DNA of 64,000 nucleotides from Cymbomonas tetramitiformis (lineage: Eukaryota > Chlorophyta > Pyramimonadophyceae > Pyramimonadales > Pyramimonadaceae), in assembly GCA_001247695.2 (NCBI GenBank), contig LGRX02035295.1:38599-102598 (forward strand), given 5' to 3'. This document shows positions 54,305 to 64,000 of this stretch, one piece after another. Position 1 is the first letter of the stretch. Each line of letters opens with the position of its first letter. The notes beneath the pieces were generated by a model, which was not told the origin of the DNA, searched no databases, and saw nothing but the letters and a program-made list of their open reading frames with translations. Position numbers and translations under genes: made by a program.

Positions 54305-55960
54305 GTTGGGAACTTACGAAACAAAATTTGCGAGGAGGTTCGTTTGCTGGAGGACTGTGGGCGTTTGTGGGCGTTTTGGCGGCGATGGGATGAAAACGGT
54401 ACTCACGGGCGTGGACAGCGCTGACTTCGTGGCGTTCATCCGTACAGTACGGGCATGAACGTATGGACGTTTGACCGTTGAGCTGGTGCATGAGATAGCA
54501 TCTTTTGAAAATGCATGTCTCAATTTCTTTTTTCTCATTGAAATTGGTATCAGAGTCCTCTCTGTAGGGAAACGCGGTTTTATGAATATAATTTTTGCCG
54601 TGCGGCGGTTTTTCATCATCGTGGGTGCATGGCCGAGTGGTCAAATGTTGGTAAGCCGAACGCGTTCTCGCGAGGGTGAGGGGTTCGAATCCCCTTGGAG
54701 GCATTGGCATCCACGATACCCCTTGTGTTCTAGCGATAAGAGGCGCCGCTAGTGCACAAGGGGTGTCGTGGGTGCCAACCCACGCCTCCATGCCATTTTC
54801 AGTTTCTGTAACTCATGGAGACCGTCCGATTAAGACGGGGGGGTTCATCTGGGCCGTCGATTGCACTGTCCGCTGGGAAACAATCCCACTGAGTGCCTGT
54901 TCTGGGGTAAATCGCAAGCAGCGAGAGGGCGCCTAACCCCCCTCTCACTTTGTTTTTTTTGTCCCCACGCTCCGATTTTAGCCCTCCATCGACCTTTTTT
55001 AGGGGTGTTTTGTTTTTTGCCATTTTTTCGCTAAGTATTTCTACCCAAATGTCCACACGTGTGGTAAAGTGTGCTGTCCGTACGTTGTCCATACGGTTTT
55101 TATGTTTTTAGTTTCCGTGAGGTCAGCTTTTTTTTGCGTCCGTGCGTGTAAAAAAACCGTCCATGGGACATGAATCATACGGACAATCAAGGCTAACTCG
55201 AATGGACAGCGTATGGACTGCTAACTGACGTTTCCACGCGTGTGGACAGTTTTCAACAAAAAACGTACAAACACTATAGAGTCGTACGAAAACACGTAAT
55301 TCACCGTGTGCTTTTGCTATCCATCCATGCGGACTGCTCAAAATGTGTGGTTATTTCAAGGTATGGCTTACGCGAGGTCGAGTTTGCACAAAACTTCTGA
55401 TTTTCTAGATCGTGAGATATAAGCGATTTAAGTATCCGCTTAAGTATGTTTAAGTATGGGAGATAACTGAGCGGTATCGAGCATAACTTTTCAATGCCTG
55501 GGTCAATTGTATACCCGGAGCGCGCAATATGTTAAGATTGCTTTGAGCGACAGGTTTATCGAATAAAAATATTTTCGGAAGTTTTGTGTAAAGTCGACCT
55601 CGCGTAAGCCATACCTTGATTTCCAACCACATGGACAGACCGTCCATGGGACATGCAGACGTACGAAAAATGTGCCATTTCATACGAAATTCGTACAAAA
55701 CCCACATGGACAGCTAACTGACGTTTCCACGCGTGTGGACAACCGATCTCATGGAACCGTATGGACTAGAATGCTTGCGGCATCCACACGGACAACACAT
55801 AGCGTCCATCCATAATCTAACGTGTGGACGACGAGTTTACAACCTTGACGTAAGTGTTGGTGCATGCGCGCAGATGTGACATGGAACGTATGAACATCGT
55901 TGTCCATACGCTGGAAACCTAAGCCGGGCGTACGGACACCGTACGGACGACGCACGGACG
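54305..55960. promoter_or_regulatory. Intergenic region between the divergent CACTA genes
   Basis: Holds the tRNA-like unit, a hairpin at 54695-54790, and a lower density of GTCCACACG/GTCCATACG motifs from 55050 on. A direct repeat with inverted flanks (ATGGCTTACGCGAGGTCGA at 55363 and its complement at 55592) may be another small insert. It should contain both promoters. Confidence 0.45.
54622..54716 (+). tRNA. tRNA-Ser/Leu-like sequence (pseudo-tRNA or SINE head)
   Basis: A perfect A box TGGCCGAGTGG and B box GGTTCGAATCC with a T-arm GGGG-TTCGAAT-CCCC, spaced as in a class II tRNA with a long variable arm. The acceptor stem does not pair in the normal register, and no clean anticodon arm forms. 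Instead ATCGTGGGTGC pairs with GCATCCACGAT further out. It is followed by an inverted repeat (GGAGGCATTGGCATCCACGA...CCCACGCCTCC). It may act as a pol III promoter. Confidence 0.45.
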
Positions 55961-55967
55961 ACCAAAT

Positions 55968-58900
55968 ATGCCATTTTGTCCCTGCGTTGAATGCAATGGT
56001 GAAAGGTGGTTATCCAGTAAGCAAACTCTCCGGCACGTGCGTGCCAATGGACTTCATGGTGATCGATCGCCGTCACCAGAGCGACAACAAGATGAGGAGG
56101 AGACACAAGAACGCAGTGATGAGGAGGAATTCCCAGAAGATGTTGCCATCCACGAGGCAGCAAATGCGACGATCGAAAAAATCAATCGGCTCTTCTTGGG
56201 ACCTCAAGAGGACCCAAGCGCAGAGGTAGGTCCTCCTTATCAGCTAAGTCAGCAATTCAGCATTCATCACATTCATGTGTTCTTTGAGGATGTGTGTGTG
56301 TGTGTGTGTGAGCAGGAAAGTGTAGAAAACGTCCAAGCGTCCGCTAACGTCGTGGCGAACAATTTCGTGTTGGATCTTCTCGTCTCCCACAACCACCACA
56401 ACAGCTCGCAGGCCTACTTCGATGCGATTCTGAACATTCTGCGTGTTCACTACATCGACAATGTAGCCGATAGTGCACATACTCTTATCGCAGAGGTTCC
56501 ATCTACATATGCACAGGTGATGCAGAAGTGGAAGGAGATGTTCAAGGGATACAACGAAGTGGACGTTTGCCCCGAGTGCTCCGAATTCTTTCAGGACGAG
56601 CACGCCAACTGCGACAAGTGTCCGACATGCCTGGAACCGAGATACGAGGACGGAAAGACGGTGAACGGGGTATACATTCCAGGTCGAGCTCGCTGTATTT
56701 TTCGATGGTGGCCGCTCGAAACGCTGTTCACCGTATTCTTCCTGACGCCGGAGTTAGCCATGCTAGCGCGTACGTGGTGGAAAGAAGGCATGTTGGACAA
56801 AGACCCCCGAGCGGAAATACATGGTATACTCGGTGAGTTTACTCCGAAATTTCAATCCATGACTGTGTACACCGCATGGACGTAAGGGCAGTACGTCGTC
56901 CGTAGGTACGATTGGCATCGTCCGCCCGTGTGGACAAAGCAAGTGCGGAATTCGTATGTCGTATTTCCCACTGCTCGTGCAAGCTCGTCCATGTAGGTGA
57001 ACACCATATGGATGGTATGCACGTACGCCGTCCGTACGCACGGACAATGTTACCCACCCATGTGAACAGTTTAATTGCGGAAATCTTAGGTCTCATTTCC
57101 CAGAGCTCGTGTAAACCTGTCCATGACTGTGAACACCGCATGGACAATACGTTCATTCGTTGTCCGTACGTGTGTAAGTAGTTATCCACCCGTGTGGACA
57201 GTGAGTGTAAGGAATTCTTATGTATCGTTTCCCAATGCTCGTGCAGACTCGCCAGGATTTCTCAACTTCGTTCGCAACAAGTGGGACATATTTAAAGACC
57301 CGAGGAACATTGCCATTATGGCGTGTGCAGATGGCGTCCAATCCTTCAACGACGGCATTCGCACGGTGACTCCGCTGTGTTTTACGATTGTCAACTTCCC
57401 GGGAGAAATTCGCTGCAAACGAGAATACGTGATGACTTGGGGAATCTGGGATGGAAAACCGAAAGTCATCAGCAGCAAGTTCTACGACATGTTCACCTTG
57501 GAGGTTAACAGACTGACTAACGGCGTACGCGTGTTCGATGTGATTACCAACACGGTTTTCACGTTCAAGCTCGTGCTGTACAAAATGCTCGAAGATTACA
57601 TTGGCTTGAGCGACGCGGCGAGACGATTCGGAGCTAATTCGTACTACGCTTGCCTGAAATGCTGGATCCGGGGTACCGAGAAATCTACAACTGGTCTAAC
57701 GAAAATCATATATTCCTCACTACACCAAGGACTGCAACCAGGTAAACGCATGACCCCGTCGCTTGTCCCCTTTCCTTCTTCGGCCGTACGTACGGAGTAT
57801 GTGTGCCCACCGTGTGGACACCCCACGGACAGCTCGTGGATTTTAGCTTAAATTATGTGTTAAAGAACACCCTGTCCGGGCTTGTGGATACCGGCGTCCG
57901 CACGCGTGGACGCCTGGAGTCCGATGTGTTCCGTACGCGTGATTCACCGTCTAAGCGTGTCGTGTTGATTTTCGCCGTCATTGAGCAGGTGAACCAATCC
58001 CTTTTCGCACCAACAGCGAAGTCCGTGAAACCCAACAGCTCCACGCCAAGATGATCAGAGAGGGACGAGTGCCTAAACAAATCGTCGAGGAATTCATGAA
58101 GCAGAGCGGGGTTAAGGAACCATGCCCGATGTCAATCATTCCTGATTTTGACGTTGTACGGGACTACCTTCTCGACCTGATGCACATCTTGTACAACCTG
58201 ATTCACGGCGTCCACTGCGTGATTTTTGGTGATGGTTGGGGACCGAACACACGCAACTATGCGCGGAAGATGAAGGTCCATCGATCGTGGGTTATCGCAC
58301 CCCCACCCAGAAATGTAAACGATCGAAGATCTGCTGCGAAGCGACTGGCAGGTAAGCTTGTAGGTCGTTTGCGAGTTTCTGCTGTTCCACACGGGTGAAC
58401 ACCGTGTTGCCGCCGGACGGACGGCGCATGTAACCGTACGGACGACGTATGGACCATCCACTGTATGCCTAACAATGTAAAGTCTTTGCAGACAAACCAT
58501 CACCGTGGGGACTGTCACCGATCGCAAAGACCGGTGCAATCAAGTGGGTACGAGGTCTGAAGCTCGCGACAAATATGGGACCTCTAGCTAAGAAACTTCT
58601 GCAGGAAAAGTACAAGAACCCGAAAAAGGTGCGGAAGATGAAGGCCGCGGAGCTGGTGGTATCCCTCACTTCTGGGATACTGGGCGTTATTGCATCCTGG
58701 CAAAATGCTGACGGGCAAGTTCTCCGACCACAATACGCGAGGTTCGTTGGTGAATTTTCGGTGGTGGTTCGAGAATTAACCGCCCCCTCAATTCATCCAG
58801 AGGTACGTTAAGCCTAATCAACCCGTGTGCTTCCGTGTGGATGTTCTCGGACACCGTACGGACGCCGCACGGACGGCGTATGAAGCCGTTGTCCATCCGG

Positions 58901-60621
58901 TTGTTCCTCCACCATTCACACCTGGCATGTCCCGGTTCGAGATTAAGGTTGCCTCTCATTATTTTGCCTTTCAGGAAATGAACAAGCTGCAGAGCCGAGT
59001 CATGCAGTTGAGAGATGAGATGGAGCGGAACAACTCCCCTGAGGCGTTGGTGATTATGTCGCATCTTCTCGTGCACATTGTCGACCAGCTGAAGGACAAC
59101 GGCCCTGCACGGGAAATCTGGATGTATGTCTTCGAAGACTATTTCGGGTTGTTGAAGCTGTCCATCAAGACCCGCTCACAACCCGTCGCCAGCATGATGA
59201 AAGGACTGGAGTTGCGGCGAACGGTTTCCATGGTTGCTGGCATCAAGCGAATGCATCGAAGTGGTCAAGCTCCCCAGTATCGACCTCCTGCAAAGCAGAA
59301 CATCTTTACAACGAAATCAAGCACTGTGCGGCCAACCGCTGGTGAGCACATCCCTAAGTATCATGTGTGCCATGCATGTTAGTCTTTCCATGCGTGTGGA
59401 TGCTTTTTAAGTACGTGTGCACGTAGTCGTTCACACGTGTGGCCAGCGATCCATACGCACGGACGGTACTTTACTATTGTCCGTTTGGTCAATACCACCT
59501 GTCCAAGCGCGTGGACGAAGAGCCCACCGTGCGGACGACGTCGTCCACATGTGTGGAATACCTGTCCGTACGTACGGATGAGTTTTCACTATTGTCCGTT
59601 TTTTTTTCTCTTCAGTCTTCTTATGAGACAACTAATTCGCTTGCGCGGCGTCAATCGCAACAGATGACAGAGAAAAGATTCAAGTCTACCTTCGTACCGA
59701 GTTCCCCGAGTACGACACTCTGTGCAAAAAGTTCGACGACACACTCGACTCATTCAACAGGTACCAACTTATGTGCATGTCTGTAAATTGTGCGAACGCC
59801 ACGTGGACGGCGTACGGACGGCGTACGGCCACCGTATGACAACGTACGGAACATTGAGTCCACCCGTGTGTACTTGCGAATGCAGGAACGTTGGACAACG
59901 GAATCGTCGCAACCGACGGGCGGGTCGTCGAAGGCCGATGACGAATGACGTGGTTCCGGTGTTTCTACAACCAGACACGTGGAGAAGGTGCCCAAGAACT
60001 TTGCAGATTCAGCCTTTCACCGAGGAGGAGCAGACCTTCGCCTTGGCCGGGATCGCCCCGTGGACGGAGTATCCTAGCATCAAGATTGGGCGTGAAGATT
60101 TTCGAGTGCACGACAGCGACATTGGTTTGAAGAGTTGTCAACGGTATTTCAAGAGCATCTTTCGAAGTCCGGGAGTGCCAACTCCAGCTCAACTTCTTAC
60201 AGGCGAGATACCGGACGATGACGTTGAAGATAGGTATGGGGAAATCATGAAGCTCGTCAAGCTTGATCTTCCCGGTCACGAGATCTTTCTGTTGAAGGCC
60301 CGTTGGTACCCAAAGGCGGCTGCGCTTGCGGACGATATCAGCAAGAACATTTACCTGCGCAAAGACATGCCATGGGACGTGTCTCAGCCATTCGTTCGCG
60401 CAAACAGCATTGAGAATCAAGTGGTAATTCAGGATGTTCCTTTCATGCCGGCTTGGCTTGCCCGGTACAAAGGAAATGTTGTCCCTTTGGCCATTCGACG
60501 ACGAACTGATTGCTTGCAAGTTGTGTTGGATCGCAAGGCGGATTTCTTCCGTGAAATCGATGATAACAGTAGTAGCGAGGATGACCGTAGTAGTTCATCT
60601 GATTCAGATGATTGCGGATGA
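55968..60621 (+). CDS. CACTA (En/Spm) Tnp2-type transposase, 8 exons
   Basis: Exons about 55968-56224, 56314-56832, 57247-57741, about 57990-58351, 58491-58801, 58976-59340, 59614-59760 and 59884-60621, with GT...AG borders. Exon 1 has the N-terminal zinc-like CPCVECNGERW...TLRHVRANG of Tnp2. Exon 2 has CPECSEFF...CDKCPTCLEPRY and PLETLFTVFFL. Exon 3 has the core DPRNIAIMACADGVQSFNDG, ...MTWGIWDGKP and ACLKCW. Exon 6 matches the DUF4218-like part (IMSHLLVHIVDQLKDNGP, MYVFEDYFGLLK). Exon 8 ends with a Ser/Asp tail. It catalyses excision and insertion through a DDE-type core. The exon 3/exon 4 junction is not in a clean phase, so a frameshift or other splice site is possible. Introns contain GTCCRTACG motifs. 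Confidence 0.82.
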
Positions 60622-60659
60622 TACACGATGTATTATATATGCAAATAAACCGTATGTGC

Positions 60660-62093
60660 GCGGACACCTGTATTCACACGCATGATTCCGCTAATCCATA
60701 CGGGTAAACCCTTATCCACACGCGCGGATGTATGTGTCCACACGCGTGTTTCAACAAACTCCAATTTTGACGTCCATACGTATGGATTGGCGAATTCCGA
60801 TCGTCCATACGTCTGTCCACACGTCGTCCGTACGCATGAGTTCGTTCGTTGACACGCCCCCGTGGTGCCCATATATGGCTGATGAAGGGGCAAGCAACGC
60901 TCGGGCACACCCAGGCCCGGGTGCAATGGCTGTCCACACGTGCGGACAAGCGCAAACGAGTGGCACGGCACGGGCCTCACACTGTCCATACGCCCGTCCA
61001 CACGTCGTTCGTACGCGTCGGTACGACCCAGGGACACGCCCCCATGGTGTCCATGTGGCTGATGAAGGGGAAGGAAATGCTTGGGTACACCCAGGCCTGG
61101 GTGCAATGGGTGTCCACACGTGCGGACAAGCGCAAACGAGTGGCACGGCACGGGCCTCACACTGTCCATACGCCCGTCCACACGTCGTCCGTACGCGTCG
61201 GTACGACCCAGGGACACGCCCCCATGGTGTCCATGTGGCTGATGAAGGGGAAGGAAATGCTCGGGTACACCCAGGCCCGGGTGCAATGGCTGTCCACACG
61301 TGCGGACAAGCGCAAACGAGTGGCACGGCACGGGCCTCACACTGTCCATACGCCCGTCCACACGTCGTCCGTACGCGTCGGTACGGTCCAGGGACACGTC
61401 CCCATGGTGTCCATGTGGCTGATGAAGGGGAAGGAAATGCTCGGGTACACCCAGGCCTGGGTGCAATGGGTGTCCACACGTGCGGACAAGCGCAAAAGAG
61501 TGGCACGGCACGGGCCTCACACTGTCCATACGCCCGTCCACACGTCGTCCGTACGCATCAGTACGTCCAGGGACACGTCCACATGGTGTCCACATGGCTG
61601 AGGAGGGGGCAAGCAGTGCTCGGGTACACCCAGGCCCGGGTGCAATGGCTGTCCACACGTGCGGACAAGCGCAAAAGAGTGGCACGGCACGGGCCTCACA
61701 CTGTCCATACGCCCGTCCACACGTCGTCCGTACGCGTGGGTACGGTCCAGGGACACGTCCCCATGGTGTCCATATGGCCGAGGAGGGGTAGAAGCGGCAT
61801 TTCTCGCAGTCCGCACGTGTGGACAACATTTTCCAGTGGTTCATGCGTATGGACGGCACCTATCCATACGGTCGGAGCGTCCACACGCGTAATAAAATCA
61901 GGTAAACTAGCATACGTCGTCCACACGGATGCGCACGTACGGACGACGTATGGATTTATCGTATGGACACCGTATGAACATCACTTTTACAAATTAGACA
62001 ATTTCACACGTGTGGATTTAGCAAAAAAAGCTTCCATAGGGTGTCCGTACGCTGTCCACGCGTCGGACGGACGGTTTTCCACGCGTGTAAAAA
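60660..62093. repeat. Right subterminal array of the CACTA element
   Basis: GTCCATACG / GTCCACACG / GTCCGTACG motifs, inverted relative to the left array, with five tandem copies of a 180-bp unit (60.88-61.79 kb; GCTGATGAAGGGG, then GTGCAATGGCTGTCCACACG). The 180-bp period keeps several frames open, so the 612-codon ORF here is not a gene. Confidence 0.9.
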
Positions 62094-62111
62094 GGCCAAT
62101 AATTTGTAGGG

Positions 62112-63177
62112 ACCAGGCGCCATTCTTCCACATACTTCCTCAAGACTGCCTCGATGGTCAGAATGATGGTTGGAAGAGAATGGAGGATTGCACCAGACGT
62201 TTAATCCTCGCCAGTTCTCCTTCAAACAGTCCGTCCAGTAGCGGTTTGCTTGAGGATTCTTCCCTCCCAAGTCACAGCAGGCGTCCAACTCAAAAGGTCC
62301 ATACTTCTGACTCAGAAATTCGAACATGTCAGCGCGGAACTTCCAATTCTGTCTGTCGCTGGGTTCCGGGAGTCTGGTCGAGGCATTGCTTCGCTTCGGA
62401 GCCGCGCCGTCGCTTGCAGGGAGTTTCTCCGCTGGAGAGGGCAAGGAATCCGTCAGCTTGCCAGAACGCGTCCGAACCGCCAGGGTGGTCTCCTCATATC
62501 CAGTTTCTGCCAACTGCAAGGTGTGCATGGCGTCCAACCAGAGCTGAGGGGAGTCCAACCAGGTGAGAGCTCCAGTATACGCGAGGACTGAATCAGGTTC
62601 TTTTTCCTTCGCGTTGGGGGGCTTGCGCTCCTTCAATTTGTTGGGAGCCACTACTCCCAGCGGGGCTCGTCCTTGGCGGGACTCCTTGTCAGCCGCAGGT
62701 CTGAACTTGCTGACAGTCTTAGCAGCAGAAGAAGATGGTCGTTGCGCCTTCCCGGTAACCGGATGCACAAAGCCTGCTTCCACCAGTCCTTCTCTCGCGG
62801 AGATATCCTTGCAGTCAGGTCGCCGCGACAGAGCGTCTGGAACCCAAAGTAGAGCTCCAGGGATGTACTCCATTTCGGGTACCCCTACTTCCACTAGATC
62901 CATGTAACCTCGCGCCTGGCGTCGACTGAGGGGTTGCCCAGGAGCCATTTTTAGCCAGACTAGTGGTTTATGATCGCCTTGCAGTTGGAACTCGGTCCAG
63001 ATGAGGTAGTGTCGCCAGGTTTGCGTGTTGCAGTGATGGAGAGCGCAGAGTTCTCTTTCGCCAGCATGGTAGTTCCGCTCGGCTCCATTAAACTGTCTGC
63101 TTTCAAAGGCGATCGGCTGCAGTCCATTTCCCACGTCTTGCATCAGTACGCCCCACAGCGCCACTCCACTGGCGCCT
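62112..63177 (-). pseudogene. Ty3/gypsy RNase H and Dam-type (N6-adenine) methyltransferase domain
   Basis: Coding order on minus. The RNase H part starts inside the domain (ASGVALWGVLMQDVGNGLQP) with YHAGERELCALHH, GDHKPLVWL and DALSRR. A Lys/Pro-rich linker follows. Then comes a domain with FELDACCDLGGKNPQANRYW and LNVWCNPPFSS: the FELDA start and NPPF catalytic motif are those of the Dam-type phage N6-adenine methyltransferases. A likely +1 shift follows NPPF, since the next helix (TIEAVLRKYVEEWRLVP) is in another frame. The domain is then broken by the CACTA element. The reverse transcriptase upstream is lost behind a second CACTA-like insertion at 63178. Confidence 0.8.
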
Positions 63178-64000
63178 CCCTACCAAATAGGGACGGGTCC
63201 ATGTGATTCATAAATCACATGGACCCCGCATGGACCTCACGTGGACCCCCGTGGACTTGGAATGGACCTCGCATGCCCCAAATGGTCAGACATTTCTCCC
63301 TAGGGGTCCATATGGGTCCACTGAAGGTCCATGTGGGGTCCATACGGTTTTCAGTCACATGGACCTCACATGGACCCTCCCTACGGGTCCATGTGGGGTC
63401 CATGTGATACCTCTTAGTGTGTACGTAGCATGTGGACCCGACATGGACCGGTGAGGGCCACATGGGTCCGATGGTCAGACATTCCTACGGGTCCATGCGA
63501 CGCATGGACCCCACATGGACCCCGCATGGACCGGTAGGTACAATCACATGGACTTCACGGGGACCACTCAGTTATCATCACATGGACCCCACATGGACCG
63601 GTGAGGGCCACATGGGTCCGATGGTCAGACATTCCTACGGGTCCATGCGACGCATGGACCTCGCATGGACCCGTAGGGAATGCATCACATGGACCCAGCA
63701 TGGACCCCCCCCCACCCCCGTTTGGGCGCTCGCTCGATGGGTTCATATGATTACTCGGCAGGTCCATGTGGTATTTAGGCGGGTCCAAGCGATAATCTAG
63801 CGGGTCCGTGTGAGTATTAAGCGGGTCCGTATGATTATCCGGCGGGTCCACGTGGGCATTAAGCGGGTCCATGTGATTAGTATGTGGGTCTATGCGATTA
63901 TTCTGCGGGTCCATGTGATTATTTTGTGGGTCCATACGATTCTTCGGCGGGTCCATGTGGGTATTAAGCGGGTCCATGCGTTTGTAAAACGGGTCCATGT
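63178..64000. mobile_element. Second CACTA-like transposon, left end only
   Basis: Begins CCCTACCAAATAGGGACG, resembling the TIR of the first element (CCCTACAAATTATTG). It is followed by a dense array of CATGGACC/GGTCCATG motifs, including 24-bp tandem units (GCGGGTCCATGTGATTATTC) at 63765-64000. It is inserted in the RNase H domain. The other end lies outside the window. CCT before 63178 may be the target duplication. Confidence 0.65.

Larger units (their letters stand above)
50776..62111. mobile_element. CACTA-superfamily DNA transposon, complete, 11.3 kb
   Basis: The TIRs CCCTACAAATTATTGCCC (50776-50793) and GGCCAATAATTTGTAGGG (62094-62111) match at 17 of 18 positions. The 3-bp target duplication ACC is perfect (50773-50775 and 62112-62114). 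Inside are two divergently transcribed, spliced genes (Tnp2-type on plus, a second protein on minus), with long subterminal arrays of short motifs at both ends. Known CACTA elements have CACTA/CCCTA-like ends, 3-bp duplications and subterminal repeats bound by the second protein. It is inserted in the Dam-type domain of a Ty3/gypsy element. Confidence 0.92.

Noticed and set aside
54622..54716. Functional tRNA-Ser or tRNA-Leu gene
   Set aside because: A and B boxes are good, but the acceptor stem and anticodon arm do not fold in register, so I list it only as tRNA-like.
60728..62566. 612-codon plus-strand ORF and several 250- to 400-codon antisense ORFs
   Set aside because: They translate the 180-bp repeats of the CACTA right end; the period is divisible by three, so frames stay open in several directions. 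No domain.
63765..64000. Regular 24-bp repeats considered as a CRISPR array
   Set aside because: No unique spacers, eukaryotic context, and continuous with the CACTA-type subterminal motifs.

Overview
The window is nuclear DNA of a eukaryote. It has spliceosomal introns (GT...AG, with consistent phases where checked), LTR retrotransposons, CACTA and hAT transposase genes, several MITE families, long minisatellites and one 600-base assembly gap. No prokaryotic gene layout is present. The lineage is not proven. Large secreted proteins that combine Ig-like, cohesin-like, dockerin-like and Pro-rich modules, together with methyltransferase-bearing chromoviruses, would suit an alga, perhaps a prasinophyte-type green alga; this is a weak inference.

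Left part (1-20 kb): two tandem copies, about 11.04 kb apart, of one multi-exon minus-strand gene for an extracellular protein with stacked Ig-like domains and a cohesin-like domain, resembling the TMEM132 architecture. The copies are nearly identical over about 4.6 kb, introns included, and then differ at the C-terminus. Copy B continues into a dockerin-like EF-hand. Copy A continues into a Thr/Pro-rich linker, a polyproline stretch and EGF repeats, and runs off the window. A 39-bp minisatellite lies between and upstream of the copies. It has been hit by a TTAA-flanked (piggyBac-like) MITE, a 2.8-kb TIR element and fold-back elements; removing each of the first two restores the minisatellite unit.

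Middle part (20-42.5 kb): AT-rich repeat-laden DNA, a 0.9-kb dispersed duplication carrying an inverted hairpin, a spliced gene ending in a hAT transposase domain, and a Gag-only LTR element inserted in one of its exons. There follow a satellite-like block beside the gap, an intronless gene for an unknown polytopic membrane protein (36.3-37.4 kb), and a second, internally rearranged Gag-only LTR element (39.7-42.5 kb). That second element has a primer-binding site matching the 5' half of initiator tRNA-Met, as in copia.

Right part (42.5-64 kb): a decayed minus-strand Ty3/gypsy chromovirus cut into pieces by later insertions. In coding order it shows RNase H, a Dam-type (N6-adenine) methyltransferase domain with an NPPF motif, integrase, chromodomain, a C5-cytosine methyltransferase domain (SPPC and ENP motifs), and a further acidic/basic ORF. 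The insertions are two CACTA-like transposons with related TIRs (CCCTACAAATTATTG and CCCTACCAAATAG), a 1.5-kb insert containing a pogo-like MITE, and two TA-flanked TIR elements. Conceptual removal of each TA-flanked element puts the host reading frame back in register. The complete CACTA element (50776-62111, TSD ACC) has two divergent spliced genes, a Tnp2-type transposase and a second protein, and hundreds of copies of a GTCC-A/G-T/C-ACG motif in both ends and in introns. The most notable observation is a retrotransposon that appears to have carried two DNA methyltransferases of different chemistry.
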